Part shown: piece by piece, positions 9,935-20,576 of the stretch
Position numbering within the stretch: position 1 is the first letter of the stretch
Layout of the letters: each line of letters starts with the position of its first letter
Assembly: GCF_946407605.1 (NCBI RefSeq)
Contig: NZ_CAMJOS010000013.1
Location: forward strand, 27,933 to 91,932
Origin: an uncultured Prevotella sp.
Lineage (GTDB): Bacteria; Bacteroidota; Bacteroidia; Bacteroidales; Bacteroidaceae
DNA length: 64,000 nucleotides
Direction of reading: 5' to 3'
Notes under the pieces: generated by a model
What the model was told of the DNA's origin: nothing
Database searches by the model: none
Seen by the model: the letters and a program-made list of their open reading frames with translations, nothing else
Position numbers and translations under genes: made by a program

Positions 9935-9942
9935 TACCTTTG
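9935..9942 (+). promoter_or_regulatory. -7 box (TACCTTTG) for greA
   Basis: TACCTTTG with TTTG about 20 bp upstream (9911-9914). It places the start of transcription near 9947 and rules out translation starts upstream of the box. Confidence 0.75.
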
Positions 9943-9965
9943 CAGACAAAATAATGAATAGAAAG

Positions 9966-10430
9966 ATGGAATATATGTCACAGGAGGGCTACGACAAACT
10001 AGTAGCCGAACTGCATCAGTTGGAAAGTGTGGAACTGCCAAAGGTGAGAGATGCAATTGCCGAAGCTCGCGACAAGGGCGACCTGAGCGAGAATTTTGAG
10101 TATCATGCCGCTAAACGCGAACAGGGCCGCCTGCTGAGTCAGATACGTTTCAAACAGCGTGTGCTTGAGTTTGCGAGGGTGATAGACACAAAACAACTGG
10201 GATCGGATACCGTTGGGTTGCTGACAAAGGTGGAGATGACCAATCTGGCCAACAATGCCAGAATGTCATATACGATAGCTAGTCCGCACGAGGCCAATCT
10301 GCGTGAGGGTAAGATTTCTATCAAATCACCCATCGCCCAGGCTCTGTTGGGTAAGAAGCCTGGCGATGTGGTGGAGGTACGAGTGCCGGCTGGCATACAG
10401 AAGCTCCGCATAGAGAGCATCTCTCTATAA
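9966..10430 (+). CDS. greA: Transcription elongation factor GreA
   Basis: 154 residues, the usual GreA length. It rescues backtracked RNA polymerase by stimulating transcript cleavage in the secondary channel. The N-terminal coiled coil carries the signature RDKGDLSENFEYHAAKREQG with the acidic tip residues; the C-terminal FKBP-like half ends VEVRVPAGIQKLRIESISL. The start MEYMSQEGY at 9966 fits the family better than the in-frame ATG at 9954, and both lie after the promoter. The 3' end overlaps the convergent tex gene by 6 nt, so any terminator must lie inside tex. Confidence 0.95.
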   Translation: MEYMSQEGYDKLVAELHQLESVELPKVRDAIAEARDKGDLSENFEYHAAKREQGRLLSQIRFKQRVLEFARVIDTKQLGSDTVGLLTKVEMTNLANNARMSYTIASPHEANLREGKISIKSPIAQALLGKKPGDVVEVRVPAGIQKLRIESISL

Positions 10431-12569
10431 TCCTTTCATAGATAATGAGATACGATTACGTCGAGTGTCGATTTCAATGACCTTGACCTCTATATGCTGA
10501 TGGAGTTTGACGACATCGGAGGGATGGGCTATACGGCGGTTGGCCATCTGTGATATATGCACAAGTCCATCTTGATGGACACCAATATCAACAAAGGCTC
10601 CGAAATTGGTGATATTCGTGACGATTCCCGGAAGAATCATCCCTTCCTGCAGGTCGTCTATGGTCTGCACACGACTGTCGAACTCAAACTGCTCTAACGA
10701 CTGGCGCGGGTCACGACCAGGCTTCTCTAGTTCCTTCATAATATCGGTGAGGGTGGGCAATCCCACTTCGGATGTGACATAACGATGAATATCGATATTG
10801 TCACGCAGTTCCTTATGGTCTATGAGGTCCTTCACACTACATCCACAGTCCTTGGCCATACACTCTACGATGGCGTAGCTCTCAGGATGTACGGCACTAT
10901 TGTCAAGTGGGTTCTTTGCATTGGGAATGCGCAGGAAACCGGCACATTGCTGGAAGGCGGTGGGCCCCAGTCGCGGTACTTTTTTGAGTTGTGTACGACT
11001 GGCAAAGATGCCATTTTCTCGACGATAGTCTACAATATTCTTTGCCAATGCTGGTCCTAAGCCGCTGACATATTGCAGCAAATGCTGCGAGGCAGTATTG
11101 ACATTGACACCTACAGCATTGACACAGAGGATAACCGTCTGGTCGAGCTGTTGTTTCAATTTTGTCTGATCAACATCGTGCTGATACTGACCTACACCGA
11201 TGCTCTTAGGGTCGATCTTGACAAGCTCGGCCAATGGGTCCATTAGTCGACGTCCAATAGATACGGCACCACGAACTGTGACATCCTCATCTGGAAACTC
11301 ATCGCGGGCCACCTTCGAGGCGGAATAGACGGAGGCACCATCTTCGCTGACTACGAAGACTTGTGGCGAATGGGCATTTTGGGAGATGCAATCTTCTACA
11401 AAGGCGCGCGTCTCACGACTGGCGGTGCCATTACCAATAGCGATGGCTTCAATATGGTACTGTTCGATGAGTTGCTGAAGATGCATGGTGGCCTGCATGC
11501 GTTTGTTGACTGGGGGGTGGGGGAAGATGGCTTCGTGATAAAGCAGCGAGCCTTGTGCGTCAAGACATACAACTTTACAACCTGTACGAAAGCCTGGGTC
11601 TATGCCCATGACGCGCCGTTGCCCTAAAGGCGCTTCGAGCAGTAATTGTCTTAGGTTGTCAGCAAACACACGGATAGCCTCGTTGTCGGCCTTTTCTTTG
11701 CTCAAGTTGCTAAACTCGGTCTCAATAGCAGGCTTCAGCAGACGCTTATAACCATCGGCCACAGCCTCGGCCACCAGCCGACCGCAAGGTGTGTTACCAT
11801 AGACATAATGACGCTGCAGTCGCTCTATGCATTCATCATCGTCGATTGGATCGATGCTGATGCGTAGGAAACCCTCGCTCTCGCCTCGGCGCATAGCCAG
11901 TAGACGGTGACTGGAACAGCGCTTCAGCGATTCGTGCCAGTCGAAATAGTCACGGAATTTTGCAGCATCATCGCTGTCGGCCTTGGACTTAACCACTTTC
12001 GAGGTGATGATGGCGGTGCGACGGTATGCTCCACGTACCTGTTGACGGCTATGCTCGTCTTCGCTTATCTGCTCGGCAATGATATCCTGGGCACCCTTTA
12101 TTGCTGTTGCGATATCGGAAACGTCACCCACGATGAAACGACGAGCAACTGTCTCTGGATCGCGTTCACGCTGTAAAAGTAGTATCTTAGCCAGCGGCTC
12201 CAATCCCTGTTCCCGGGCCACTTGGGCACGAGTGCGTCGGCGGGGCTTGAAAGGCAGGTAGATATCTTCGAGTTCGGTGGCATCCCAGCAATTGTTAATG
12301 CGTCGCTCAAGTTCTGGCGTCAACTTGTCTTGTTCACCAATAGTCTTCAGCACAGTTTCTTTACGTTTCTCAATATCCTTGAGTCGCTCGTAATGATCGC
12401 TGATGGCAGCTATCTGCACCTCGTCGAGACCACCGGTGCGTTCCTTGCGATAGCGCGATATGAAAGGTATGGTGCAGCCTTCGTCTATTAGTGTCAACGT
12501 GTTGACAACGGCCTCAATACCTAATTGCAGGCTCTGGGCTATGAGTTTGGCAATGATATTCTGTTGCAT
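10425..12569 (-). CDS. tex: Tex family RNA-binding transcription accessory protein
   Basis: 714 residues. Tex proteins bind RNA and associate with transcription. The domain order is visible: N-terminal helical Tex region with IPFISRYRKERTGGLDE, a YqgF/RNase H-like fold (VMGIDPGFRTGCKVV), a helix-hairpin-helix region (LQYVSGLGPALAKNIVDYR) and a C-terminal S1 RNA-binding domain (GMILPGIVTNITNFGAFVDI). It starts 27 nt after the stop of the AddB-like gene and is probably the last gene of the DUF5686-addA-addB-tex transcription unit. Confidence 0.95.
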   Translation of the reverse strand: MQQNIIAKLIAQSLQLGIEAVVNTLTLIDEGCTIPFISRYRKERTGGLDEVQIAAISDHYERLKDIEKRKETVLKTIGEQDKLTPELERRINNCWDATELEDIYLPFKPRRRTRAQVAREQGLEPLAKILLLQRERDPETVARRFIVGDVSDIATAIKGAQDIIAEQISEDEHSRQQVRGAYRRTAIITSKVVKSKADSDDAAKFRDYFDWHESLKRCSSHRLLAMRRGESEGFLRISIDPIDDDECIERLQRHYVYGNTPCGRLVAEAVADGYKRLLKPAIETEFSNLSKEKADNEAIRVFADNLRQLLLEAPLGQRRVMGIDPGFRTGCKVVCLDAQGSLLYHEAIFPHPPVNKRMQATMHLQQLIEQYHIEAIAIGNGTASRETRAFVEDCISQNAHSPQVFVVSEDGASVYSASKVARDEFPDEDVTVRGAVSIGRRLMDPLAELVKIDPKSIGVGQYQHDVDQTKLKQQLDQTVILCVNAVGVNVNTASQHLLQYVSGLGPALAKNIVDYRRENGIFASRTQLKKVPRLGPTAFQQCAGFLRIPNAKNPLDNSAVHPESYAIVECMAKDCGCSVKDLIDHKELRDNIDIHRYVTSEVGLPTLTDIMKELEKPGRDPRQSLEQFEFDSRVQTIDDLQEGMILPGIVTNITNFGAFVDIGVHQDGLVHISQMANRRIAHPSDVVKLHQHIEVKVIEIDTRRNRISLSMKGL

Positions 12570-12596
12570 ATTATAATAAGGTGTAGTTCTTGGGGG

Positions 12597-15344
12597 TTAT
12601 TTTATACTGCACAACAGCTTATAAGGACAGTAGCGACAGCGGTTGCGGTCGTCGGTGGGTACAAAAGCTATCTGTGGATTGAATATTTCATCGACCTTGT
12701 CTCTGAGCATTTCGGAAAAGCGTTGACTTACATCTGCCACATCGGTGACGGGCTTGTTGGCAAAACTGATGGTAGGGTCGTAGTTGTTTCCGCCAGAATG
12801 TTGGATGAAAAGCAGGGCTGGCGATACAGGTGTGTCTGGATGTTGGGCACGAACAATGCTGGAGTATAGAATAGCTTGCAGATAGTAATCGCTATGGTTC
12901 TGCAGATTCTCTTGAGAAAAAACGGCCTCTACATCGGCCAATGGGCGCAGTTTCTTGCTGCCGGTCTTATAGTCGATGACGCGAATACGCTCAAAACCGT
13001 CTTTCGTGATACGGTCGAGGCGGTCTATACGTCCCCCTATCAGAGTAGTGATATGGGGTGTGGAGAAATTGGTGCAGACATCGGTCTCAAGTCCTTCAAT
13101 AATAAATGGTGCCAGCTCATGGTCAATTTCTAGAAGACGGGTGATATAATGGATAATGACCTCGCGGTTGATGATTTGCAAACCATTGAGTTCAAGGCGC
13201 TCAGCAGGCTTTGCTTTAAGTTCTTTATTGATGGCTTCGTCTACGGCACGTTCAATATCAACACGTGACTTGAGTATTTGCTCGATGTCGCCCTTCGTTA
13301 TTTGTTGGCTTTTCTGCATCAGCCGGGTGTAAATCTGCTGTGAAGCCTCATGGAAGATATTACCGAAACTGCGATTGTCAATAGTATCATCATTAAGCGC
13401 ATCAGGCTCACGAAGGTTGCAAGCATAGGTATAATAAAATATCAGTGGGCAACGCATGTAGCGGTTGATGGCGGTGGGGGTAAGTAACGCCTTAGGGTGG
13501 AATTTCTGCAGGATGGTCTGCATCACCTCTGGTGTTTTCTCTACGGTTGTAGGCTGGAATGGTGTAAGCTGTTGACCAGCCTGTAAGGTTCTGTAGCTGA
13601 TAGTGTGATAATGGTCTTCTACCATCAATTGAAGCATAAAGCGGCTCATTTCACCCTTGCCACCGTCGGTAGTGGCATTGCTGTAGAGAATGCTGATGTC
13701 GGAAGCACGTTGCAACAGACGGTGGAAATAGTAGCTGAAGATAGCCACCTTATGGTCGATGGTGGTGAGTCCATATGCCTTGCGTAGATTATAGGGAATA
13801 AACGAGGTGTCGTTGACGCCTCGAGGTAAGTTACCTTCATTACATGAAAGCAGCAATACATGGTCGAAATCGAGATTACGGGTCTCAAGTACGCCCATTA
13901 TCTGAATACCTTCAGCCGGTTCTCCGTGAAAAGGTATCGACGTAGACTGTATGAGTTGACTGACAAGACGCTGCAGGGTAGCTACATTAACCAAAAGGTC
14001 ATTGCTGCGGACGAGCGTGAGTAAGCGGTTGAGTAGGGTATAGGCCTTGAAAACGGCCTCCTGAAACAGCGGCGCATCGTCGTGGGTGTTGCGGGCAATG
14101 GTGGTGAGAATATCGCACATCCACTCGAGGAGTAAGGCATTATCGTCGTTCTTTGCCAATGGGTGAACGAACTCTTCAGGTACGTTAGCCATATATGGAT
14201 GGCGCATGAGGTTGTGGAATAGTCGTGGGCGGAAACGTTTGCGACGCTGGTCGTAGCCCAGTGCCTGCAGGTTGATAAGCATGGTGACGAGCGATGCAAC
14301 AGGCGACTGTGCCAACGGAAAACCTGTGGTGATGTTTAGTTTGTCTACCTCTTCTGGAATACAGTGGACTACGGTCTGCAGCAGGTTCTCGTTGCACAGG
14401 ACAATAGCAGTGCGCCTGCCGTCTTTCAGTCGCTGTCGTTCTCGGAGCCACGTGCTGATATAGCGTGCCTGAATGTTCTCAGTTGGTGCTGACATGAAAG
14501 TAATTTCCTTTGGTTGAGTAAAATTACTATAGATATCATCGCGTGTGATGTCGAGTTCGTTGGGAAATTCGGCCAGATATTGAGATATGTAATAGCCGGC
14601 TTCGTTGTCCTTCATATAATTATGGTCGAAGTCCCAATAGAAACAAGCCTGGCGTTCACGCTTGAGTAGGGTGAAGAGACGGCACTCCACTTCCTGCAGA
14701 AGATTGAAGCCCACGAAGATATAGGTATCGTAGGTGAAATCAAGATCGCTGCGTGTGGCCACTTCGCGATAGAGGGCTCCTTCGTAAGCCAGATTTTGTT
14801 TGGCGAGCCTGCAGTTGAAGTCGTGATAGATATCACTCATGTGTGACCAAAGGCGTAGGAAGCGTTCTTTCAGCTGTGAGTTGCCTGTGTCGGAGAAATT
14901 GCTGAAGAACTTGGCTAGAATTTCTTTTTGATGAGGTGTCAGATAACTGGCATCATCAAGTTCGTGTAAATCGCGCAGGTTGGCAAACACTTTGTCGGCA
15001 TCGGCCATGTTCTTGTCCAAATCATCGAAGTCGGCTAATAGTAGCTGTCCCCAACTGTAGAAATGGTCAAGCGACTCTTCGAAGCCAGTCTGCTGAATAA
15101 ACGACTGATAGAGATCACAAACCTGCTTGATAGGATCGGCTACCAATCGTGAGGAATGTTGACGAAAGAGGTCGCTGATAGTAATGTATGCTGGACTCCA
15201 GATGGGTTTCCCGGCATGCTGCGCTAGATGGGTGTTCATGAACAGCGAAGCGCGTTTGTTTGGAAACACGATAGCCACTCGGCTCAAGTTACAGCCGTGT
15301 TTGGTAAGTATGTCTTCGGCTACGTATTCGAGGAAAGTCTTCAT
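12597..15344 (-). CDS. addB: AddB-like PD-(D/E)XK nuclease subunit
   Basis: 915 residues, the expected partner of the helicase immediately upstream; starts overlap (ATGA) with that gene's stop. The AddAB complex processes double-strand DNA ends for recombination. The N-terminal part is a degenerate helicase fold (VAIVFPNKRASLFMN). The C-terminal nuclease has the RVIDYKTGSKK motif. Four cysteines match the iron-sulfur arrangement of AddB: one in YMRCPLIFYY and three in RCRYCPYKLLC at the C-terminus. The family assignment is solid; the symbol follows function because Bacteroidota AddB is divergent. Confidence 0.87.
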   Translation of the reverse strand: MKTFLEYVAEDILTKHGCNLSRVAIVFPNKRASLFMNTHLAQHAGKPIWSPAYITISDLFRQHSSRLVADPIKQVCDLYQSFIQQTGFEESLDHFYSWGQLLLADFDDLDKNMADADKVFANLRDLHELDDASYLTPHQKEILAKFFSNFSDTGNSQLKERFLRLWSHMSDIYHDFNCRLAKQNLAYEGALYREVATRSDLDFTYDTYIFVGFNLLQEVECRLFTLLKRERQACFYWDFDHNYMKDNEAGYYISQYLAEFPNELDITRDDIYSNFTQPKEITFMSAPTENIQARYISTWLRERQRLKDGRRTAIVLCNENLLQTVVHCIPEEVDKLNITTGFPLAQSPVASLVTMLINLQALGYDQRRKRFRPRLFHNLMRHPYMANVPEEFVHPLAKNDDNALLLEWMCDILTTIARNTHDDAPLFQEAVFKAYTLLNRLLTLVRSNDLLVNVATLQRLVSQLIQSTSIPFHGEPAEGIQIMGVLETRNLDFDHVLLLSCNEGNLPRGVNDTSFIPYNLRKAYGLTTIDHKVAIFSYYFHRLLQRASDISILYSNATTDGGKGEMSRFMLQLMVEDHYHTISYRTLQAGQQLTPFQPTTVEKTPEVMQTILQKFHPKALLTPTAINRYMRCPLIFYYTYACNLREPDALNDDTIDNRSFGNIFHEASQQIYTRLMQKSQQITKGDIEQILKSRVDIERAVDEAINKELKAKPAERLELNGLQIINREVIIHYITRLLEIDHELAPFIIEGLETDVCTNFSTPHITTLIGGRIDRLDRITKDGFERIRVIDYKTGSKKLRPLADVEAVFSQENLQNHSDYYLQAILYSSIVRAQHPDTPVSPALLFIQHSGGNNYDPTISFANKPVTDVADVSQRFSEMLRDKVDEIFNPQIAFVPTDDRNRCRYCPYKLLCSIK

Positions 15345-18300
15345 TTTACTTCTACGATTTTATTGCTATAGACAAACCATAAGAAACCTGATACATGAGG
15401 CATTCCCATCTGTCGGAGCAGGTCCATGTATTCGCGCACTTGGTCGTGATAGCCGCTATGTTCACTACCGAACTTGAAGTCAACGACAATAGTCTCTTTA
15501 CCGTCGGTCATTACACGGTCAGGTCGCCGTTCTATGGCATCGGGAGTCAGTATGGCACACTCGTTAAATAGCTTCCAACGGTCTGAGAACCATCGTGCTA
15601 CACGAGGGTGGGAGAGTCGTTTACGAATCATATCTTCCAAGCGTTGGGGTGTGACACTCTGGTTATAAAGGATACCCTCCTGTTCAAGGTTCTTCAGCGC
15701 CTGATCGATATCGGCGGAGGTGCGGATGTTTGCGAATACCTGATGAAGCACGCTGCCCAACTGGATGTAGTCTGTTGGCTGTGCCTGCTCGTCATCGTTT
15801 GTCATCGAGGCAAACTCCTTACTTTTATTACTTTGTCGGAACTCGACTTGCTGTTTGAAAGGCTCTATCTTGATGTCGACAGGTGTGGGGGGCTGTAAAA
15901 AGGGATTCTTTTCCTTTTCTTTTTGCTCAGAAGGCTGCTGGTATATAGGTAAATGTCCGAATGCAAAATGAAGTGCTGTTTCTGTGTTTTCAAGACCTTC
16001 GAGCATGATATTGGAATAACCTTCTTTCTCAAGTACTTCGGGCACAAGAGGTAGAACTTGCTCGATGAGTGCGGAGCGAGTTCCTGAAGCATTTCTACGG
16101 CCAATGACAAAGAGACTCTCTGAGGCACGTGTGAAGGCCACATAGAGTAAATTGAGATTATCGATGGTGTTTTGCTGGTGCTCCAGTTCATAGTCTTGCT
16201 GATAGATGGTGCCAGTCATACCTTTCGCACTATAGTCGATGGGAGCAATAGGCAGTTGGTTGAATGGCTCCTGCTGGGGCGTGCACCAAAGCAAGTCAGT
16301 ATGTTCGAGACGCCAGTCGCAGAATGGCAGGATGACATGCGGAAACTCCAGACCTTTCGATTTGTGGATGCTGATGATGCGTATGCCGTTGACTTCTGGA
16401 CTCTGTATGGGTTTGGCGCACAGAGTCTCGTCCCATTCGTTCAGGAACGTAGGAAGGTCGGTGGTCTCTTCGTTGATAAATGTGGCTAGCTGATCGAAGA
16501 AAGCACAGAGATAGGCGGTCTGTCCGCTGGTTTGTTCCAGATGGAAGATGACATAGAGTCTTTCTGCCAGTTCGTAGAGTGGCATTCTCAACAGTTGCTC
16601 TGTATAGTCAGTAAACTCAGCTGGCAGTTCGCCGTCAAGTCTGCCTGAAGCGTATTTTGCCAGATAGGCACGTGCTATATCATCGTCAGGATTAGCTAAC
16701 ACACGCATTGCCTGAATGATGATAGTAACAGCTGGTGAGGCATCAAGTCGGAAAGCCTCGTCACTCACCACATTAACGTCGGGCATCGTCTGCATCAGGT
16801 AGTTGGCAATAGCGGGGATGAGACTATTGGTCCTGACGAGGATGGCTATTTTTGTAGCAGGCACCTGCTGATCGAGTAATGTTTTTATCTGAGTGACGAT
16901 AGCGTCAAGTGTAACCTGCTGATAGTCTTTCGCAGGCAGCATATTAATTTCGACTATACCAGTATTAAGACTCTCGTCAGGATAGTATTGATGAACGTCA
17001 TCATAGGCGCTGACTTCTTCTATCTTTGCTGCTTGTTCGAAAAAGACATTGTTGAAGTCTATAACGATGCGCGAAGAACGATAGTTGGTGTCCAGCGGTT
17101 TTTCTTCAATCAGTTGGTCGGCATGAGGAAACTCGTTCTTTATGCCAGCCAAGAGACGCCAGTCGCCGTTGCGCCATCGGTAGATGCTTTGTTTGACGTC
17201 ACCTACAATAAGATTGGAGGAGCCTTCATGGCTCATTGCCTCTTGTAGTAGCACTTTGAAGTTTTTCCACTGAATGGTCGATGTGTCCTGAAACTCGTCA
17301 ATCATGATATGCTCCAGTTGTGTTCCAATCTTTTCGAAAATAAAAGGCGAGTCGCTGCCGTCAATCAGATCATGTAGTAATTGTTGGGTGTCGCTAAGCA
17401 AGAAGCGGTTTGCATTGGTGTTTAGTTCATGTACCTTGGCTTCGATGCTGCTCAACAGGCGTAGCTGACTGAGATGACGCAGGGTGAGGTCTGCACTTTT
17501 ATATAATAGGTGTTGACGTGGTTGCTCTTCAATAGCCATTCGGAGTAGCGGTCCCAGTTCACTCTCTACCAGTGCATGAATAAATTCTGGGCGGCTACAT
17601 GATTTGGTGTACCACTTCGAAGGGTTACCATTCGCATCGGTTACGCTTTGGGTTAAGATGCTTTCATCGAACTTTCCATCGCGTATCTTCAAGAAGATAG
17701 AGCAAACTCCACGACTCTTATTGGCGAAATCTTCGACAGTAATACCTTCGCGTTCGATGATATTGAAAAAAGAATCGGCTATATCGTGCATGCGCTTTTC
17801 GGCATCCTGACGTATCTCACGGAGCTGCTTGGTATAGTCATCGAAGAAGTTCTTCTGGTCCATCACCTTATTGAGTTGATGACTTTGCTGCTTGTAATAA
17901 TCGCGGAAGATGGTGCGTCCAAACTGCTTGATTTGTGAGATGACATTCCAGGAGCGATCGTCTTTGATGTTGTCCATGATATAGCGCAAAAGCCACTGTA
18001 GCATCTGGTCGGTGACCTTCAGACTATCTATAAGCTGGTCAACAGCCGTCTCTTCCACCTGAATGTCATTGAGTCCCACACGCAGGTTGGCAGTCAAATC
18101 GAGTTCGCGGGCCAGATTACGCAACACGCTCTGGAAGAAAGAGTCGATAGTTTCAACACGGAAATAACTATAGTTATGCAACAACTGATGCAGGGCAATG
18201 CCTGCCTGTTTGCGTACAAACTCGGGTGAGACATTGAGCTCCTTACATATTTTATTAGTATACTTCTTAGAATTGTCCAGACCTCTCGAGATGCCATACA

Positions 18301-18475
18301 ACTGACTCAGTATGCGCATCTTCATTTCTTCCGTCGCCTTGTTGGTAAAGGTTACGGCTAGAGTTTGCCTGTAGGCCTGAGGATTCTGAACTAGAAGTTT
18401 GATATATTCAACAGCCAGTGTAAAGGTCTTTCCACTGCCTGCGCTGGCTTTATATACAACAAGTGGTTTTACCAT
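15341..18475 (-). CDS. addA: AddA-like UvrD/Rep helicase-nuclease
   Basis: 1044 residues. The N-terminal Walker A is ASAGSGKTFTLAVEY, with IMIDEFQDTSTIQW as Walker B and NLLYVAFTRASESLFV as a late helicase motif, typical of superfamily 1A. The C-terminus carries a RecB-type nuclease motif (IVVDFKFGSEHSGYHDQV) expected to cut one strand. With the AddB-like subunit it should form the end-resection complex that loads RecA. It overlaps both neighbours by a few nucleotides (DUF5686 gene by 7, addB by 4), so the three genes are translationally coupled. Confidence 0.9.
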   Translation of the reverse strand: MVKPLVVYKASAGSGKTFTLAVEYIKLLVQNPQAYRQTLAVTFTNKATEEMKMRILSQLYGISRGLDNSKKYTNKICKELNVSPEFVRKQAGIALHQLLHNYSYFRVETIDSFFQSVLRNLARELDLTANLRVGLNDIQVEETAVDQLIDSLKVTDQMLQWLLRYIMDNIKDDRSWNVISQIKQFGRTIFRDYYKQQSHQLNKVMDQKNFFDDYTKQLREIRQDAEKRMHDIADSFFNIIEREGITVEDFANKSRGVCSIFLKIRDGKFDESILTQSVTDANGNPSKWYTKSCSRPEFIHALVESELGPLLRMAIEEQPRQHLLYKSADLTLRHLSQLRLLSSIEAKVHELNTNANRFLLSDTQQLLHDLIDGSDSPFIFEKIGTQLEHIMIDEFQDTSTIQWKNFKVLLQEAMSHEGSSNLIVGDVKQSIYRWRNGDWRLLAGIKNEFPHADQLIEEKPLDTNYRSSRIVIDFNNVFFEQAAKIEEVSAYDDVHQYYPDESLNTGIVEINMLPAKDYQQVTLDAIVTQIKTLLDQQVPATKIAILVRTNSLIPAIANYLMQTMPDVNVVSDEAFRLDASPAVTIIIQAMRVLANPDDDIARAYLAKYASGRLDGELPAEFTDYTEQLLRMPLYELAERLYVIFHLEQTSGQTAYLCAFFDQLATFINEETTDLPTFLNEWDETLCAKPIQSPEVNGIRIISIHKSKGLEFPHVILPFCDWRLEHTDLLWCTPQQEPFNQLPIAPIDYSAKGMTGTIYQQDYELEHQQNTIDNLNLLYVAFTRASESLFVIGRRNASGTRSALIEQVLPLVPEVLEKEGYSNIMLEGLENTETALHFAFGHLPIYQQPSEQKEKEKNPFLQPPTPVDIKIEPFKQQVEFRQSNKSKEFASMTNDDEQAQPTDYIQLGSVLHQVFANIRTSADIDQALKNLEQEGILYNQSVTPQRLEDMIRKRLSHPRVARWFSDRWKLFNECAILTPDAIERRPDRVMTDGKETIVVDFKFGSEHSGYHDQVREYMDLLRQMGMPHVSGFLWFVYSNKIVEVK

Positions 18476-20571
18476 CTGTGGAATAATTCAATAGTAAACT
18501 TACAGCCCATCTCCTGATACTGTGTGTTTAAGAAGCTAGCGAAAATACCCATAGATAAGAAACGACACGAGAATCCGTAGCCGAGTTCAGAATACTGCCG
18601 TGTGTGATCAATGGAGAGCGTGCTCAGATAAATTCTCTCACGTTCTACAAGGCGTCCGACAACGGGTGTGAGGAAGGCTCCCAATAGTGGGGCTTCGTAA
18701 GACAAATGTCCACGAATATAATATCTTGACTCATTATACAATCTTGAACTTAACAGTTGGAAGTCGCCCGACCAGTCATCGTCCCATCCTTCAGGCATGT
18801 TGTTGGCACGGAAGTTGGCGAAGTCAAGGAAGTAGTTGCTCGATTTCGCGGTATAGACACCGGCTCCTAAACGGGCATTTATTTGCTCGGTGCGTCGCAT
18901 GCGGTATTTATAGGAAGCATCAGCCTCCCAGCGCTCGTAGTTTATGTAGTTGCTCTTCAACTTAATACCTCGTTCATAATTAATGGTAAAGTAAGGTGCC
19001 GATTCCCAAGGGTTCAGTTTCAGTGTGATTGATGGAGCGGCAGAATAGTACTTGGTGAACTTGCCATACTGCTCCATTGCGTCGGGATTAATAGCACGAC
19101 GTTGGTGAAGCATAATACCTGACTTGATTGTCATCCAGTCATTGGGCTTGATGTGATGATAGATGCTTAGGTAATAGTCATCGAAGACGTCAAGATCTTT
19201 TTCTTCCAATTCTTCCAATTCTCCGTATTCTTCCTTAATTTCATCGAGAACACTTGAATTACCTATTCGGTTGTCTTTACCAACGGTGACATCGATGCCG
19301 GCGTCTTTATCAGAGTTGTAGATATAACGTAAGGGGGCAGTGAAATAAAACTCGTTCAACTTGAAGTTATAACCTATCTGCGGACGGAGTGTCACCCACG
19401 ACCAATCATTGAAATCATAGCAGGCATAGAACTTCATCTTGTAAGACAGACCCTTGCTACGACTATAACTGATATATTGCGGGTCGATGATAGATGACAT
19501 GTCTAATGACAGATTTTTGCTGCGATATCCATGACTGCTGAACAGATTTTCGCCTATCAGGTCCCAACCAATTTCCTTTAGATAATCATGATGTTTCTTC
19601 TCAATTTCTTCTTCGCCTTCCTCTTCGATTTTCTTTTTACCTACCAATGTGGCGCTGATGCTGAGAGTGTCAACTTCCTCCTCTTCTTCCTCAAGGGTAT
19701 CTTCTTGCTCAACTAGCAAACCTTTCTTGCGGGCCCAGTCCTCAAAGATATTGATTTCCTCTTCAGTCAAACTGATAGGACGTACGGAATCCATTAGCGC
19801 TCTGTCATCTTCCACATCAACGGTATCGGGTAGAGTGACTGGACAGTCGAAAACAGCTTCGAAATGTGATGTGATATGATTACCGGCAAACTTAAACACA
19901 ATATCAGTGATGCTGTATTTAGGGAGTAACGCACGCAGTCCTTCCTCACCTTGCATGGTAAGCGTCTGGAAGTGAATCATGTCGAACTCACCTTCCATCT
20001 CAGCCTGATCAATACGACCAGTGCCCTGATCTATAGTAGCTTTACCAATTACCAGCTGGGTGTTGGGCACAATCTTTGGACGGAAATAGAGTCGTGCCTG
20101 ATTATGTGACAGGGGAACCACTGAATAATTGTAGTAGATTCGGTTCTCACGACAGAATGGTGAGAGAATATGATCTTCATACAGCGTGGTGCCATAAAGG
20201 TCGGGTGTCATAAACTTTACCAACACAGGCATGAGGTGACGGTTACGGCTGATAGTGGAATTGTAAACCTGCTGCTTATTAGTATAGTCGCCAACGGTTC
20301 GGAAAGTGAAACGACCATATTGCTCGCTAACAAGTGTCCTATCTCCATCGGCCATCTTATACATATTAGGTATTGCCCAAAGTGTCACATTTCGCCTGTA
20401 AGTCTGATAGATATGCTTCATATAGACGTTGGTAGAGAAGCCGTTAACGTCCTGAGTATAATTACGTTGGAAACTGAACATGCGATTCATTACTAACGAG
20501 TCTAAACTCTCGCCAGAAGCATTAATTATCATGGCCATTGTCATGACTAAGGTTAGTAATACGCGTTTCAT
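18469..20571 (-). CDS. DUF5686 family outer-membrane protein
   Basis: A 700-residue protein of the DUF5686 family, predicted outer-membrane beta-barrel of unknown function in Bacteroidota. The start MKRVLLTLVMTMAMI gives a signal peptide. Residues after about 280 include a highly acidic segment (LEEEEEEVDTL and EEEGEEEIEKK), then alternating beta strands to a C-terminal aromatic residue (ELFHRW). The usual N-terminal carboxypeptidase-regulatory-like domain was not seen. The -7 box TACCTTTG lies only 5 nt before the ATG, suggesting a leaderless or nearly leaderless transcript. First gene of a unit with addA, addB and probably tex; the reason for the link is unknown. Confidence 0.8.
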   Translation of the reverse strand: MKRVLLTLVMTMAMIINASGESLDSLVMNRMFSFQRNYTQDVNGFSTNVYMKHIYQTYRRNVTLWAIPNMYKMADGDRTLVSEQYGRFTFRTVGDYTNKQQVYNSTISRNRHLMPVLVKFMTPDLYGTTLYEDHILSPFCRENRIYYNYSVVPLSHNQARLYFRPKIVPNTQLVIGKATIDQGTGRIDQAEMEGEFDMIHFQTLTMQGEEGLRALLPKYSITDIVFKFAGNHITSHFEAVFDCPVTLPDTVDVEDDRALMDSVRPISLTEEEINIFEDWARKKGLLVEQEDTLEEEEEEVDTLSISATLVGKKKIEEEGEEEIEKKHHDYLKEIGWDLIGENLFSSHGYRSKNLSLDMSSIIDPQYISYSRSKGLSYKMKFYACYDFNDWSWVTLRPQIGYNFKLNEFYFTAPLRYIYNSDKDAGIDVTVGKDNRIGNSSVLDEIKEEYGELEELEEKDLDVFDDYYLSIYHHIKPNDWMTIKSGIMLHQRRAINPDAMEQYGKFTKYYSAAPSITLKLNPWESAPYFTINYERGIKLKSNYINYERWEADASYKYRMRRTEQINARLGAGVYTAKSSNYFLDFANFRANNMPEGWDDDWSGDFQLLSSRLYNESRYYIRGHLSYEAPLLGAFLTPVVGRLVERERIYLSTLSIDHTRQYSELGYGFSCRFLSMGIFASFLNTQYQEMGCKFTIELFHRW

Positions 20572-20576
20572 AGCAG

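Noticed and set aside
9891..9965. N-terminal extension of GreA to 9891
   Set aside because: The extension spans the promoter box at 9935-9942, and the family start MEYMSQEGY at 9966 is normal.
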